The notes beneath the pieces are model-generated. The model was given only the letters and a program-made list of their open reading frames with translations, did no database searches and had not been told where the DNA came from. Source: Thamnaconus septentrionalis (lineage: Eukaryota; Chordata; Actinopteri; Tetraodontiformes; Monacanthidae). Taken from it: a DNA stretch of 64,000 bases. Made by a program: the position numbers and the translations under genes. The DNA is taken from assembly GCA_009823395.1 (NCBI GenBank), contig CM020511.1, forward strand, positions 16,731,501 through 16,795,500. Direction: 5' to 3'. Shown here one piece after another: positions 46,500 through 58,359 of this stretch (position 1 is the first letter of the stretch; every line of letters starts with the position of its first letter).

Positions 46500-47050
46500 G
46501 GGGGCGGACCTTTCTGCACGACTACCTTCCTGAGGCTACCTGCTCAGGCGTGGAGCTAGCGAGCGGGCTAGCCGCGGCGGCATATAGCAGAAAGGGCCCC
46601 GCGGCGTGGAAACGGCAGCGGCGCAGACCGTGACAAAAAAGGATGGCACGGCTCCTCAATGCTCCACCTGGCAAACACAGACGGTTGTCAGGGCCCGCTA
46701 AGTCAGGCATGTCCTCTTCAAGTGGCACCACGTCCATCAGAGCCCCATCCTGAATGGGCCCTCTCGCTGTTTGCATTGCTTGAGCTCCAATGATATGCCT
46801 CACTCGCCCCTCAAACTCCATAGACTGGCTTTGCCGCCGCGGCAGTGGGAGGAGAGGTGTTGATCCAAGCCCATTGTCGGCTGAACTGATAGCGGTGGCG
46901 ATGGCGGGGGGGACAGTGGTCAAAATGATTGTGTCTCTGTCGGGGCTCTGTGTCGAGCTCCGTGGACTGAATCACATCATAATAAGGAAGCCAAGTGGAG
47001 CGGCTCGACGCTTTATTCTCCCTCAACAAGACGTGACGCGCCGGCCGTGT
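46500..47050. other. GC-rich segment with overlapping minus-strand open frames
   Basis: A 133-codon minus-strand frame (46522-46923) and an overlapping 72-codon frame (46811-47029) have the mixed composition of coding DNA rather than of a repeat. A donor-like CAG/GTGGAG follows an acidic stretch, at about 46670 on the plus-strand coordinates. I recognise no family, so this is listed as unassigned rather than as a gene. Confidence 0.2.
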
Positions 47051-47409
47051 TTTTTGGTCTCCCTGGTCAGATATGTCGCCCTTGTTGGATTTAGAAGGCG
47101 ATTGTTGGAAAAATCAAAGAGAAATGAAAGCAGCAAAAGGCATAACACGTAATAAATAAAAAAAACAGCCCGGTAAAGAGAGTTAAGAGACGTCTTCTAT
47201 AGCTGCTCACCTGAGTAAACCCTCTGCAGCTGCTGTTCAATGCATTCCCAATATAAAACTGATACTTAACAAAGCAAAAGCAAACCATCGATTTAGCTCA
47301 TTTGGTGGACAACATCAAGTTGGTCTAAAGGACCATAATATGCATATATTGCCACATCAAAGTAATCACCAGATCATGAAAAAAAAGAAAATAAATCACT
47401 TACCTATTT

Positions 47410-47740
47410 TGCTTGCCCCACTTTTCTGGAAATCTGCCCCTCGTGATGTCACAAAGTGTCTTGGTGCATGTTTTCATGTTCGTGGCAGCACCCCCAGCTA
47501 TGTTACCGCCCCTTGACAGACTTGTAATGAGGGTCCAACAAAGCATCAGTTTTGGCAGGGGGCCAAAATCAAGCATTTTTGCAGGAAGCCGTAAACAAAA
47601 GGCAAAATATGATGTTTTCTGCAGAGATGTAAAATTTTGTCAATGATTTGTCGTGCTGGACTGTATCATTGGGGCCGGAGCTGAAAAATGAGGATGGAAA
47701 GTGGAAAAAATATGGGTTCCTTGAAACTAATTCCACCAAT
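47410..47740 (+). repeat. dispersed TGATGTCA-core repeat, copy 2 (longest)
   Basis: Contains 'cttttctggaaatctgcccc' then 'tcgtgatgtcacaaag' (TGATGTCA at 47444-47451), 'ggtccaacaaagc' (47532-47544) and 'tgtatcattggggccgg'. The first elements recur in order near 51,050. The string set fits an interspersed repeat known widely in percomorph genomes. No coding capacity. Confidence 0.65.
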
Positions 47741-47918
47741 TTTCTTCAATAAACACTTGATTTTGACTCAGCAATGTCTCAGTTTACCCTCACAGTTTAA
47801 TTGAATGTCGGTAAATAGATTGGAATGGAAAACTGCTGCATTAGCTCCTGCGTTGTAGGCATGCTTATTCCAAATGAATTGCCTTTCAGGGCCGATAGAT
47901 ATCCCTCACTCCTTTCCA

Positions 47919-47920
<2 letters not shown>

Positions 47921-47950
<30 letters not shown>
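47921..47950. repeat. (TG)n microsatellite
   Basis: About 14 TG units. Confidence 0.97.
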
Positions 47951-47952
<2 letters not shown>

Positions 47953-47989
47953 ACTACTACGCGAGTTTTGTGCGCGTGCCCATTTGTAT

Positions 47990-48320
47990 TTGCTCCCGGG
48001 GTCTCGCATGAATACAAATACCTCTGTTGAGGGCCAGCGAGAGCGCGGCTTTCTTCACTCTATTGACTGAAAATCTACTTGTCTCATCTCTCTAAGCAGA
48101 TGTCTTTCCCCAAGCATCTGTTTGTATTAGTACTGTAATTGCCGGTGATAATAAGCCCATTGATTCAGTATCTAAGGAAATAGTCAATCAGGGCAGCTCA
48201 TTCGTCTTACTTTTCCTGACACTTTCCCCCCTCTAGCTAAACAGATAGTGCCAGGGACTGGGCTTTGTTGACCGGATTGGAAAAGCAGACTGTGGTAGGT
48301 TCAGAATGGCCGGCCTGTCG
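47990..48320. promoter_or_regulatory. possible conserved non-coding block
   Basis: Complex sequence with GTAATTGCCGGTGATAATAA around 48136-48155. No simple repeats. Moderate-to-weak inference. Confidence 0.33.
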
Positions 48321-48419
48321 ACTCTGAGTGAGTGATGGGATCGGTGCAAACACACCAGTGACCCGATGGCCCTTACAGCAGGCACCGGGTGATAGATGTG
48401 TTGATTTGTTTATAGACGC

Positions 48420-48940
48420 CTCAGCTCTTTCTTTTTTTCTCCCCCTCCTCTCCTCATTCTGCCTCTCTCTTTAGGCTTTATCCATCCAATGCCAAGCTCT
48501 ATTTTGTGTTTTTTGTTGTTGTCAAGTTGAAACCTTTATCCACTCTCTGACTCTCTCTTCACGACCTGAAACAGAAAGGCTCCTTAAATATGCAGCTTGG
48601 CAGAAACGTTTATGTAAAACTGTACAATGTTCATTTGCTCAAGAGATGCAGTTGACACCACCGGTTGCAACAAAACCCCTTTAATGCCAGTGATTTATTT
48701 TAAAAAGAATTGATAGCTTGACTGCCTCTTAATTCACATAGTAAGTCTGTTTCTCAATTGAAGTAAAAGTGAATTTGGCCGGTTTTACAATCTAAAATTG
48801 AGCAACTTCTCCCGTCTGCTAAGTTTTCTTAACAAATACAGTCGACATCATTTACAGGCAAAATATTTTGGAATGAGCTACATTTTTATTACTATTATTT
48901 TTTATTATTTGGATAATACATAAAAATCCCCTCTGAACAT
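48420..48940. other. AT-rich spacer
   Basis: Pyrimidine-rich start, then AT-rich with A/T tracts near 48898-48910. No gene recognised. Confidence 0.5.
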
Positions 48941-48944
48941 TCGA

Positions 48945-49300
48945 ATTCGGCAGTGAGAGAGCATTACGAGGAGCACAGCCCGTGTCGTCCCATTAGTTTC
49001 TCTCCATAAACCAGTTGCAATGCGAGAGGTTAGCGGATTTGTGAATGCCTTCACACAGCGCAGTGAGAGTAAAAGTGAACTGTGTCCCGCCTAGTTAATG
49101 ATTGGCCCATTCAATGTCCAGCGTGTCCCGCTCGACGACTTCAGAAGCCGTAATACTGTCAGAAATAAATCACAGAGCGCTGGTCCAAAGTAAATGTGTT
49201 CATTGGCCAGAGGTTAAAGGGCAGAGCAGCCCATTACTCTGTACTGCCAAATGGTCATTATTGCCGTGTCACTGATGTTACAAATGAGACTTTGTGATGT
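48945..49300. promoter_or_regulatory. strong candidate conserved regulatory block
   Basis: About 350 bp of complex sequence with AGTTAATGATTGG around 49093-49105, ACTGTCAG (MEIS-type TGACAG core) near 49155-49162 and AATAAATCACAG downstream of it. Flanked by AT-rich DNA and a MITE-like element. Inferred enhancer. Confidence 0.43.
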
Positions 49301-49410
49301 ATCTTTTCCCAGCACTTCAAACGCGGCGGAGTCGAGCCGAAGCTCACAAAAGGGGGTTTGGCTAATTGTGGGGACGTCTTTTTGGTTGTCGTCTTGTTTA
49401 ACCGCCGGTT

Positions 49411-49690
49411 TTAAAGGCCCAGTGTGAGATTTAGTTGCGTGTAATGCATGTAGCGCTAATGTGGATCAGTGTTTTCTGTTGTCCCTCTGCAGTTCTTGTG
49501 ATAAAATCACAAAACCCAGAGAAGATCCATGTTCTGGGCTTCTGTAGATACACAGTGGGGCACCATGGACGGCTCACTAATAGTGAAACCTGCTATTTAT
49601 GCAGGTCTAATGCTGATCTTTTTGAGCCTTTATCAAACTAAAAACATACAATGTGTTTTCCATTTCACGCCAGTGTGTCCCTTCAAATGT
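49411..49690 (+). mobile_element. degenerate percomorph MITE-like element
   Basis: Begins 'ttaaaggcccagtgtgagat' then 'ttag', and later has 'gggcttctgtagatacac', resembling an abundant percomorph short element (start ttaaaggcccagtgtg..gatttag). A 'gccagtgtgtccctt' near 49671 may be the diverged far end. Copy is old and non-coding. Family assignment from memory of the terminus. Confidence 0.52.
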
Positions 49691-49989
49691 CCTTCAATTG
49701 GCCTTAAAACTGGACAATTTTTTACAAAAGACGACTTTTTGACTTTTACACCATAAACGACATTCTGTCATCCTAGACAGTGTCCTGTTTTCAGCCAATA
49801 AGTTTGTTTTTAGGTAGACGAAAGACAAACCTGCAAAACACGAAGAACTAAAACCACACAGAGGAAAAGCTCGCGTCTAACTCGCACTGTCACACCTCTC
49901 TCTGCGCACGCACGCGCGCGTGTGCACGACACAGCAGAGTAAAAGGGGAGAGAGTGGAATTCTTTACGGGCTGTCACAGTGTCAGAAGC

Positions 49990-50420
49990 AAGTTCACGGT
50001 GAGCGTGTCTTATTATGCGCAGCATCTGAAAACTGTGGTGAATTAGCAAAACATATGGCGACTTAATGATATCAATGAAGTGGCCGCGAGGGCTGCCTGG
50101 GAGCAACAAATCTGTTAGATGTGGAGTGGTGTTGCTCCGTGCCCCACTGTTTCCCTCTGACTGATAGAACAAGCCGGCGCTATGTCCATTAAGATCAATA
50201 CGCCAGCCATTAAGATAGTAAAAAGCACATTTACCAGGGTTGTCAGGCTCATTATTGCGAGCAGATGGCAGCCCTTGCTCTTACAATTCCAGACAACGGA
50301 GGCAGTGACAAGACTTCAAATTAGAATCTATAATGCTAATCTGTGGACTGCTGGTGCAGCGGAGATAAAAATGCATTATACAGCACACAGAGTGGCGAGT
50401 ATTGGACTCGACTCTTTGAA
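49990..50420. promoter_or_regulatory. strong candidate enhancer with phased CCATTAAGAT repeats
   Basis: CCATTAAGAT occurs at 50186-50195 and 50207-50216, 21 bp apart, two helical turns. Around it are about 400 bp of complex sequence with an E-box-like CAGATGG near 50263 and further ATTA/ATAA cores through 50380. A 124-codon frame overlaps (50182-50556) but has no recognisable domain. Confidence 0.45.
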
Positions 50421-50699
50421 CACAGGTACGGTGCAGCTGTGGGCCGCATATGTCGTCCTAGCTGTTGGCCTTGAGTTGGGCTTTTTAAAATGCAGTTCCG
50501 CAGGCTGCGATGTGTGTGAGATTTTTATTCCTTTTAAATTCACGTTTTGCATTTAGGCAGTGAGCGCTGGGAGGCTTCACTTCACGTGTTTTGTTTTATA
50601 TTTCCTGACCTCAAGCGAAATCACGGCACAAAAGCACAAAGTTTGCTTACAGCCGGCCGACAGCCGATGACTTACGGCTGCTAACCTTGTTTGTCTCAA

Positions 50700-50930
50700 A
50701 CGTTCGGCTAATTCTGCCCCGACCCTTCGGTCAAGATCGTCTCAAGCCGGTGACAGGTGCCCCGATCAATTGCAATAAGAGAGACATGGTAGTGACACAG
50801 TTTAGGCTGAAAAGGAAGTGGCAAAGAACGATGAAGCCGCGAAAAAGAAGCCAGTCAATAACAGCGACTAATTAAGCAGTAGATCAGTAGCACAGAGGGC
50901 TAATAATGAGTCTGCTATGTGGTGTAAGTC
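50700..50930. promoter_or_regulatory. candidate conserved non-coding block
   Basis: Complex sequence with CGACTAATTAAGCAG around 50866-50880 and GGCTAATAATGAG around 50898-50910. Inferred only. Confidence 0.35.
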
Positions 50931-51029
50931 AGAAAATGTGACTGTAAGCTTCTTTCGGTCACATTTTCACATGATAATTGCTATTATTTTTCAACCATTG
51001 TACCTGTTCCTTGCTTTTTCCGACAGCAC

Positions 51030-51300
51030 AGTAACACTTTTTGAAAGGGGTCCCTTGTGATGTCACAAAGGGCCCCATGACTAACCTCTCCCAGGTTAGT
51101 GAAAACACCCACGGTCAGGCAGCCACCTTGTTTTTACCACCACCTTCTGAACACAGAAGGTCCAACAAAGCTTCAATTTTAGCACTAAGCCGTCAGCACA
51201 TGCATTTGTGGCGGCCTGTAAACATAGGGCTGAATGTATTGTTCGCTGGACATGTATGTTTTTGGGCTTTGGAAAATAAAACAAATTACCAGCTGTGAGA
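51030..51300 (+). repeat. dispersed TGATGTCA-core repeat, copy 3
   Basis: Contains 'cccttgtgatgtcacaaagg' (TGATGTCA at 51058-51065), 'acctctcccaggtta' and 'ggtccaacaaagcttca' (from 51159), colinear with the copy at 47,410. 'acctctcccaggt' is also found, reversed, beside the fragment at 59,250. Confidence 0.65.
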
Positions 51301-51734
51301 TTTTTGTGAGCGTGAGATTTTCCCAAAACGCAAAAAACGATGACTTTCACACACTCCCTCGGCTTTCCCGCTGCCTCCCCCTTTTTTTCCGCCCCAGCGG
51401 GAAGTCGCGCTCTCCTCTTGTTCCTCCCGCTTTTGCTCTTTTCCCCTCGCCGACAGCCCAAATAAATGGGCGAGAAAGAGATCTACTTAAAGCTGTCAGA
51501 GAGTGTCGGAGCCAGCAGCCGGGCCATTCCGCACGACCTACTCCCTGACCCCCTCTTTTCAGGGGTCACTTGTAGGCTGCCTCTGGTGGGAGAGCGGGGT
51601 AGTCATGCACTGAATGACAATGTATAAACATGTGAGTGGTTCACACTCACCGGGGTCCGCTGGCTTCCCAGGGCTGCGCAAGACTTTAACTATACGTGCC
51701 AGGAATGAATGGCTTTAAAGCAGTCAAATATCGA

Positions 51735-51806
51735 TTTTTTTTTTTAAAAAAAGCAACAAAACAAAAAGAACAACAAAACAAAAAACAACAGTGAAAAAAA
51801 AAAAAA
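51735..51806. repeat. A-rich low-complexity tract
   Basis: T run then A/AAC-rich sequence ending in a poly-A run (51794-51808). Confidence 0.9.
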
Positions 51807-52199
51807 AACCTTCCTAAAAGTAACAGTTTAAGATTGATTTCACATCAACTAGTCTGGTAGACTTGGGATAATTTGGAGACAAAATTCAATTGCATGCATG
51901 ATTGTTCAGGTTGTGTTGACCCACAGTGCCCTGCGTTGTGGCTTGTTACATTTGGGTCACTTGAAGCGAAGTTTGCTTCTTTGATCCGAGTTCAATTAAA
52001 CGTTGAAACATCTCCAAAGGAAAACTATCCCCAGTCCAATTAGACAGGCTTGGTTTTGGTGAACGCACCCTTAAAGAGCAGTCAGACAGGTTAGAGGGGC
52101 TGGTTTTGTATTGAGTGCTGGAGGAATCGAATAAATCCAGAAAATTAGGAACTCAACGTACCGACACTTGGTCAAGTTTGCAACTCACAAGCCCCTGGT

Positions 52200-52640
52200 G
52201 TTTACACATTGTATTGCAGCTCCTGTTCAAATCTAATGACTAAATGGGCGAGTACACCTGAAGCACACAGAGGATTCCCGGTGACTCGGCCGTCCCCCCC
52301 GAGATCTTTGAGGGATGACAGCGACACATAAGAGGAGCGCCGCTGTGAGACTAATGACGTGACGTGACCTGGGGGTTGATCCGACAAGATGTTTAAAATG
52401 CATGTTTTCTATATCAATACAATCCTGATTTTACCCGTCATTAAGCCCGACACGTGAAAATCCATAATTGGCGGAGATATTAGCCTGCGATTACCGAGCT
52501 CTCCAAAAACTCCCCCAGTTAATACGCTGCAAATGATAAATTATTCCACTGCTTTGTGTTAATCACTACATTGGAGTCATAAGGGCTTGGCCCCAAAGCT
52601 CAGTTTTAACATTAATGCACAACCACTCATCAATATTAAT
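52200..52640. promoter_or_regulatory. strong candidate conserved regulatory block
   Basis: Complex sequence with an E-box CACGTG at 52451-52456, ATAATTGG around 52464-52471, an octamer-like CTGCAAAT at 52527-52534 (one mismatch to the POU site) and several TTAAT/ATTAAT cores to 52610. It stops at the GT/GA microsatellite. Enhancer role inferred. Confidence 0.45.
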
Positions 52641-52659
52641 AGGTGCCTTTTAGTGAGTC

Positions 52660-52661
<2 letters not shown>

Positions 52662-52711
<50 letters not shown>
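52662..52711. repeat. (GT)n-(GA)n compound microsatellite
   Basis: About 15 GT units followed by about 10 GA units. Confidence 0.97.
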
Positions 52712-53214
52712 GGAAAGTCAGGGAGAAGGTGCGATTTCACAAGGCACCTGGCAGCGAGGAAACCAGCACAGCTGCTTACATACACAGAAGGTGGGAAAAA
52801 AGAGGATAACATTATTAATGCAGAATATGATCTGCCAGTGTTGGCCATTAATTAGAGAGTTTGTGTGGGCGCCGTGAAAGGGTTTCGGACGGGCAAAACT
52901 GGGGCAAAAAAGACAAAAGAGACTCTGAGATGCGAGATGGCAAGAAATAAAATGGTTATCAGAGGAGGGCAGGACGGCAGCAGAAGATGCCGGTTGGCCG
53001 CTAGCGAGGGGGGCCTGAGTTTGACAGATGCTTTCGGTGATGACCATCTGCCCCGAACAGCAGAGGTGCTGAACCGCAGGTTTTCAAAAGCTGCTCCTTG
53101 CCGCGGCTCCGAGCGGAGCGGAGGAGAGGACCTCTGGACAAAAGGTTGCGCCGGGAGAGGAGCCGGGGCCACGCCACCGCTGTACAACTTTAATTTATGA
53201 TGGATGATAGCTGA

Positions 53215-53440
53215 GGAAAGGTCAGGTGGTGATAAATATGAGAGGGTCCGTCCCGGGAGGTCATCAATTATGCCGCGCGGCTCCCGTAACTTTTCGATCC
53301 TTTCTGCGGGGCGAAATGGATCCCTTCGTTTTTTGAGAAAACTATCTCTGGGATAATTGGGGAGTATTAATCAAATGGGGCGAACCCGAGCCATGGGGGA
53401 GGGGCGGGTGGTGGCGTATATATTTGAAGGAAATAGAGAA
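53215..53440. promoter_or_regulatory. candidate conserved non-coding block
   Basis: Complex sequence with GTCATCAATTATGCCGCGCG around 53260-53279. It lies immediately upstream of the TIR element, which sets a boundary. Inferred only. Confidence 0.33.
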
Positions 53441-53506
53441 TTCTCTCGACTTTTCAAATAAATGTCATGAACGTAAACGCTGTTATCACTTCTCCTTTCC
53501 GTCACG

Positions 53507-54011
53507 AGCTGCGTTTCCATTACTCCTAGAATAGCGCAAAAGCTAAATATTGCAATAAAGAGCTGGTCATGGAGACACCTAAAACCTCTCAAATATTTTA
53601 AAAGGTTTTTATGCATGAGGTGGTTTTTCAGATGTATCGATATAGAAGTTTATCGCAAAAGTGTCCTGGAAACACTTTTTCCGCATTTTCGTGTCAGCGG
53701 ATGAGACGTACGGGGTCACGTGACCAGTTCACTTTAAGTCAAAATACCGTGTTGTTTTTGGACGGAAGAGGAGACGGAATATTTTTTTACAAGTAATCAA
53801 AGAGAAAAATTTAACAACCATTCAAGACAGCCAACAAACGTAAACAAAGAAAAGCAAACATATTTCTCGTCAAATCTCATGGGACGAGATTGTGCGAGAA
53901 TTATGTCCAATGCGTTTCACACCATTTAATGGAAACACCTGCAAATCGCAATTGTACTTTGTCGAAATTTTTAAAATACTTTTTTGTGAAAACTGTAATG
54001 GAAACACAGCT
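53507..54011. mobile_element. 505-bp TIR-bounded non-autonomous DNA transposon
   Basis: The left terminus AGCTGCGTTTCCATTAC (53507-53523) and the reverse complement of 53995-54011, AGCTGTGTTTCCATTAC, match at 16 of 17 bases. Subterminal parts keep further inverted similarity ('cacttttt..cgc' against 'ttttttgtgaaaac'). Similar GCGTTTCCATTA termini are common in fish genomes. There is no transposase frame, so it needs an autonomous partner. Confidence 0.75.
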
Positions 54012-54039
54012 TGAGATAAAGCAAATTCCTCGCTGAGCC

Positions 54040-55560
54040 AATGAAAGACTGGAAACCCAGCTTGAAAACGCCACACTGGCCGACCTTTGACCGAGGACAC
54101 TGTCCTTTTTTTATCATCGCCGTCCTTCCCCTTTTTTCTCTCCCCGTCCCCGTGGCCAAAAGCTGCCACTCCAGGAAAAGTTATTAGCCTCCCTCCAACC
54201 CCCCTCCGCCATTGTCTCCGCAAACTCTTCCCGGTAATGTCGGAGAGATTGCCGGCGATTAGGGGCGCCCGGCGAAGAATAAAAGGGAAGAAAGAGAAAC
54301 GAAGATGAGGATGGGGTGGGGTGAAAGGGAGAGCTATAGGTTGACGGGGGCGGGAAGTAGAAAGTCCTAATTCTTTTTCTTTCCCCCTGCTGGTGTATAT
54401 CAAGGCAGAGCTGAAGGGGTAATGGTCTTTTTATTCAGCTGACAAGGAGGCGGGATGTCCAGGACCCCCTCCAATCGATGCCGTTCCATTGTCTCCCTGC
54501 TGGCCCACATAGATTCACGGGGGAAAAGAAAAAAAACAACCTTTCCTTGAATTATCTGCTACATCCCAAGTAGCTGTTTTTTTTTTTTCAACACAGTTGA
54601 AAAGACAAAGAAATATATTAGTGGGACCTCTATGGCTGTGTTGACCTCGCGGAAAATGTATTAGCCTCGCTCCAGCTCTGGTTTCAGCCCCCCGATGGTT
54701 TTTACTGGGGCTATGGGTTTTTAATTGTGCCCCTCCCCCACCCGCCCTCTTGAGGTTGTGTTTCCAAATGAGTCACCCATTCTATTTAAATGACCCCAGC
54801 ATGTGCACCATGCACTGGCTGTTAAAAGTCTAGCTTTAAGTGCCAAATTTAGCACAATGCACGAGACATCCTTGTATATTTTAGCTATTTTCCTCGCGGA
54901 TGTGTGATTAGCTGTGAGGAAGAAAAAGCTCAGAACAGCAGACAGGTAGCTTCTGGGGTTGTTTTTCGAGCAAAACATTGATTTGTGGCTTTTGAGCCAC
55001 AACAGTGTATTTTCTCTGTCACTTTTAATTGTGTTTTTCTCCACTCCCCACCTTCCCATAAGTCTTTGCTTACAGGGGGACATCTTGATTGTTTGAATGC
55101 CCGCAGAAAACTGCCCTCCCACAAGAGAGAGAAAGAGAGAAAAGAAAGCTGCCACTAATTCCTGGGGCAACGGACATATTTTGTCGCAGACCCTCTACGG
55201 CAAGTGAGAAGCCCAGCGCCGTGCGCCTCGTAGATATATCGAGCTCAAAGATTTCCAAATCGAAAAATCCTTCAGGTCGGTCATGCACTTGAACAAGGGT
55301 ATGGAGTTTCGCGGCGGCTATTATTGTCGCCGCGCCCAGCCCCCCCTCCAATCAGCAGCAGAAAGGGTGTAGGGTGGAGGTGGGGGGTGTGGGGGGTGGC
55401 GGGGAGGCTCGGTTCCCCCCTCCGTGGTCCCATGGCGTGGTGTAGGGGTCTCCTAAATGTGCCATGTCGTATTGATCCATACGATTCTTTGGGAGACGGG
55501 GAAGAAAAAGAAGCCAGACTAGCACTTACGCAGCAGCGCAGCTGAGTCAGGCCTATTGCT
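54040..55560. other. unassigned sequence
   Basis: Pyrimidine-rich at 54100-54230, balanced afterwards, with G-rich tracts near 55370-55400. Minus-strand frames of 150-177 codons (53870-54403, 54721-55170) show no recognised domain. Confidence 0.45.
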
Positions 55561-57060
55561 GCGCCACACAGCCAATCAATTGTCTCCCCGTGCGAAGGAG
55601 CTCGTTGTCCTAATCATGGTTTTGGTTGTTTACCCTTTTCCAACAGAAAAAAATGTGTATTTAGTCTACATATTTAGCCTAGGTTCTATCTCCTTGTTCT
55701 CCTTTCAATAAATAGGTGAACGATGGATGACTACATTTTTGCTGCGTACTAAATGGCACACTTCTGAGAGCATATTGAAACGCTGTGCACTTTCATTAAA
55801 TGGCCCATTTCGTCATGTACAAGGCTCATATAACTTTGGGTAGTGCTGTCCCTCATGGAGTGCTGCAGTTTTTGAGTTAACAAAATTGACTTTTGTGCCT
55901 CCTTTTTCACTTTAGTCTCTATAAGGATGAATTACAAATAAATGACAAATCTGAAATTTTATAACATAAACCAATCAAAAGGCAATGTTCAATATACCGC
56001 CGATGCTCCGAATGCGAGGGGTAGTAAGTGGATTCTAGTGAAGTTTCCATCTTTCCACGTTCAGTATTTGAACCATATTGAATGCACGGATACACACTAC
56101 TCAAACCACTATAATGCTATGCATAATTTTCATATATCCCCAGGTACAATCAAATGATGATTTGTTTTAATCAGAACTCTAAACTGTAACTCCATGCATG
56201 TTTGTATCCTGGATTGTCTTCATGACAAAAAATTACAAAAATTTCAATTCTTTTTGTGTGTATCAAACTCCATATGCATACATGCATACTGTCTCTAATA
56301 TGTCTCAAAAACACACACAGCAAAAACAAAACACTTACCACAACAATTTCATTGTGAAAAAAGATTCACAACTGAAGATTTGTGGATGATTAGCCCTTAA
56401 TTTACAGCCAGACGTGCCTCATCAAATTTAATTTAGTTGACATTTTGAACTTTAACCAAAGCCATTTATCCTCAAAACAGCCATCCACTGCTCCCTCCAC
56501 CCCTTTTTTTTTTTTTTTTTTGCATAATTCATTTCAACTGCTTATTCAGGAATTTGGGTTTTGGCTTTTGCAAAAACACCACACCCAAGCTCCTGCAGCT
56601 TGGAGAGTGACATGGATTTACTTCAGGCTGACAAAAACAATTTCTTGTCTGCGAAAAAGAGCGACAACCAAAACAACTTCTGTCCTGCGTCGTGTTATTT
56701 CAGCCTGTCAAACAGATGCAGAAAATCTCTTCCAGGAAAAGCGAGCAGAGCCCGGAGGAGAGATCGGCTGACCTCAGAACTTCTTTCGCTGTTAGTCAGG
56801 TTTTCGGCCGGGCACATTAAAGATACTCCCAAAGCTCTGGTCGCGGTGTTATCGACCACGTTCAACTCGGTCAAGGAAACATGCTGATATGAAATGATGG
56901 AGAAAAAAAAAAAGAAGAAGACCCGCTTCCAGAAATACGTGTCAGCTTTTGGAATTAAAAGTGTGCGAGTTCATGATGTCATCCCCGTTTCCCGACAAGC
57001 AAAGGCAGAGGAACTGCAGAGGAACTCCATTTTTTTTTTTTTTTTACCCCCTTGAAAGCT
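55560..57060. other. AT-rich spacer
   Basis: No gene recognised. T/A homopolymers near 56505-56521 and 57031-57046. Confidence 0.5.
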
Positions 57061-58020
57061 AATATGTGACCCGCTGATGAAAAGTTCCTCCTTCGGAATT
57101 AAGTTGAATGTCCAGCGTTATCTCTCTGTTGGAATTTCTCTTATCGCCCCGGAGGGAAGTGAGTGACAGATTGATGCAAGTTCTTACCTGAGCCTCTCCT
57201 CGTACCCTCTATATGTATCCTGCGACGGACAGATACTGTTAGTGCACCGCGCTATTTTATACTTAGACCTCTCAAAAGCTGTTGAGAGACGGGCGTAAGG
57301 GAGAGAGTCCCAGGCATCCGTGCGCTTGGGTGGGAGCAAGATTTGGTTTCAAGGAATGAGGGGCATTGTCTGCGGAAAAAAAAGAAAAAAAAATGTTGCA
57401 TGGTTTTCACATTTTGAAAAAAGAAATTCACTTTTGCCATTTTTTTTTTTTTTTTTTTTAGGTTGCTGAGATTTTTGTTGTATTTCTGCAAAGTCGTTCC
57501 TTGACTACAATAGATTGTCTATAAATGGACTGTGGTGATTGTGAGCATTTTTATTATTGTTATAGTCGTGGGAATGCTGAGATTATGTCCTGTTCAAATT
57601 CAATTATGAAAAAAATGCTTTGTTTTTCATTTACTTTGAAATACCCACTCAAGGTACATTGTTTGGATTGCGATTCAGTATTAAGATTATTGTATTGTAG
57701 TAACATAGTATTTACATCACCAAGTGGCATTCTTATTGTGTCCTACTGCCTCCATCAACAGTGGTTAGATAGGAAAAGTAAAAGTAAATTAAAAAGTCAA
57801 ACTATGACAATAAAAATATAATATAATATTTCACTAATTAAGTTAAAAAGTGCATTATGCTATGCTGTGGTGTACACCATGATGTATAGTGTGAGAAATA
57901 CTGAAGAAAAACAAGAACATTCATTTGAAGACTTTTTGATATCGATTTTAAGTCTGTGGGCATGTTGAGTGATCTGCACAATGGAATTCTTTGTTGAACT
58001 GCAAATTAAAATGAAAAAAA
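57060..58020. other. AT-rich spacer with A/T tracts
   Basis: Slightly more complex at 57060-57210, then very AT-rich with homopolymers (57377-57392, 57441-57459). No gene recognised. Confidence 0.5.
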
Positions 58021-58350
58021 AATCAGCTTTTCATTGCAATTAATGCACGTCTGACATGATTGCAAATGAGTTCGCTAATCCCTTTTATTCCTCTTTTTTT
58101 CCCTAATAATTGAAAATACTGCCGAGGCAGAAGTTTCATTCGGCACATTCTCACAGCACTGCCTGTAATTGAGCGCCGCGTCCCCAGGTTAACGTAAGGT
58201 GCCTCTGTCATCCGTTTTGAAATGCAGTGGGAGCCGCTGCGGGAAACACCTGATTAGTCAGCCTGGCGGAACAGCTTTGGACAGCTTTATTCAGACTGCT
58301 GACTGCACGGCCCCTCAACCACGACCAGCAATTACCGTATGAGAGGTTAT
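58020..58350. promoter_or_regulatory. candidate conserved non-coding block
   Basis: Complex sequence with TTGCAATTAATGCACG around 58034-58049, GCTAATCCC near 58074 and TGTAATTGAGCGCCGCG around 58164-58180. Contrasts with the AT spacer before it. Inferred. Confidence 0.37.
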
Positions 58351-58359
58351 GATCCCAGA

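Noticed and set aside
53870..54403. 177-codon minus-strand frame
   Set aside because: It crosses the right end of the TIR transposon and a pyrimidine-rich tract, with no transposase or other motif.
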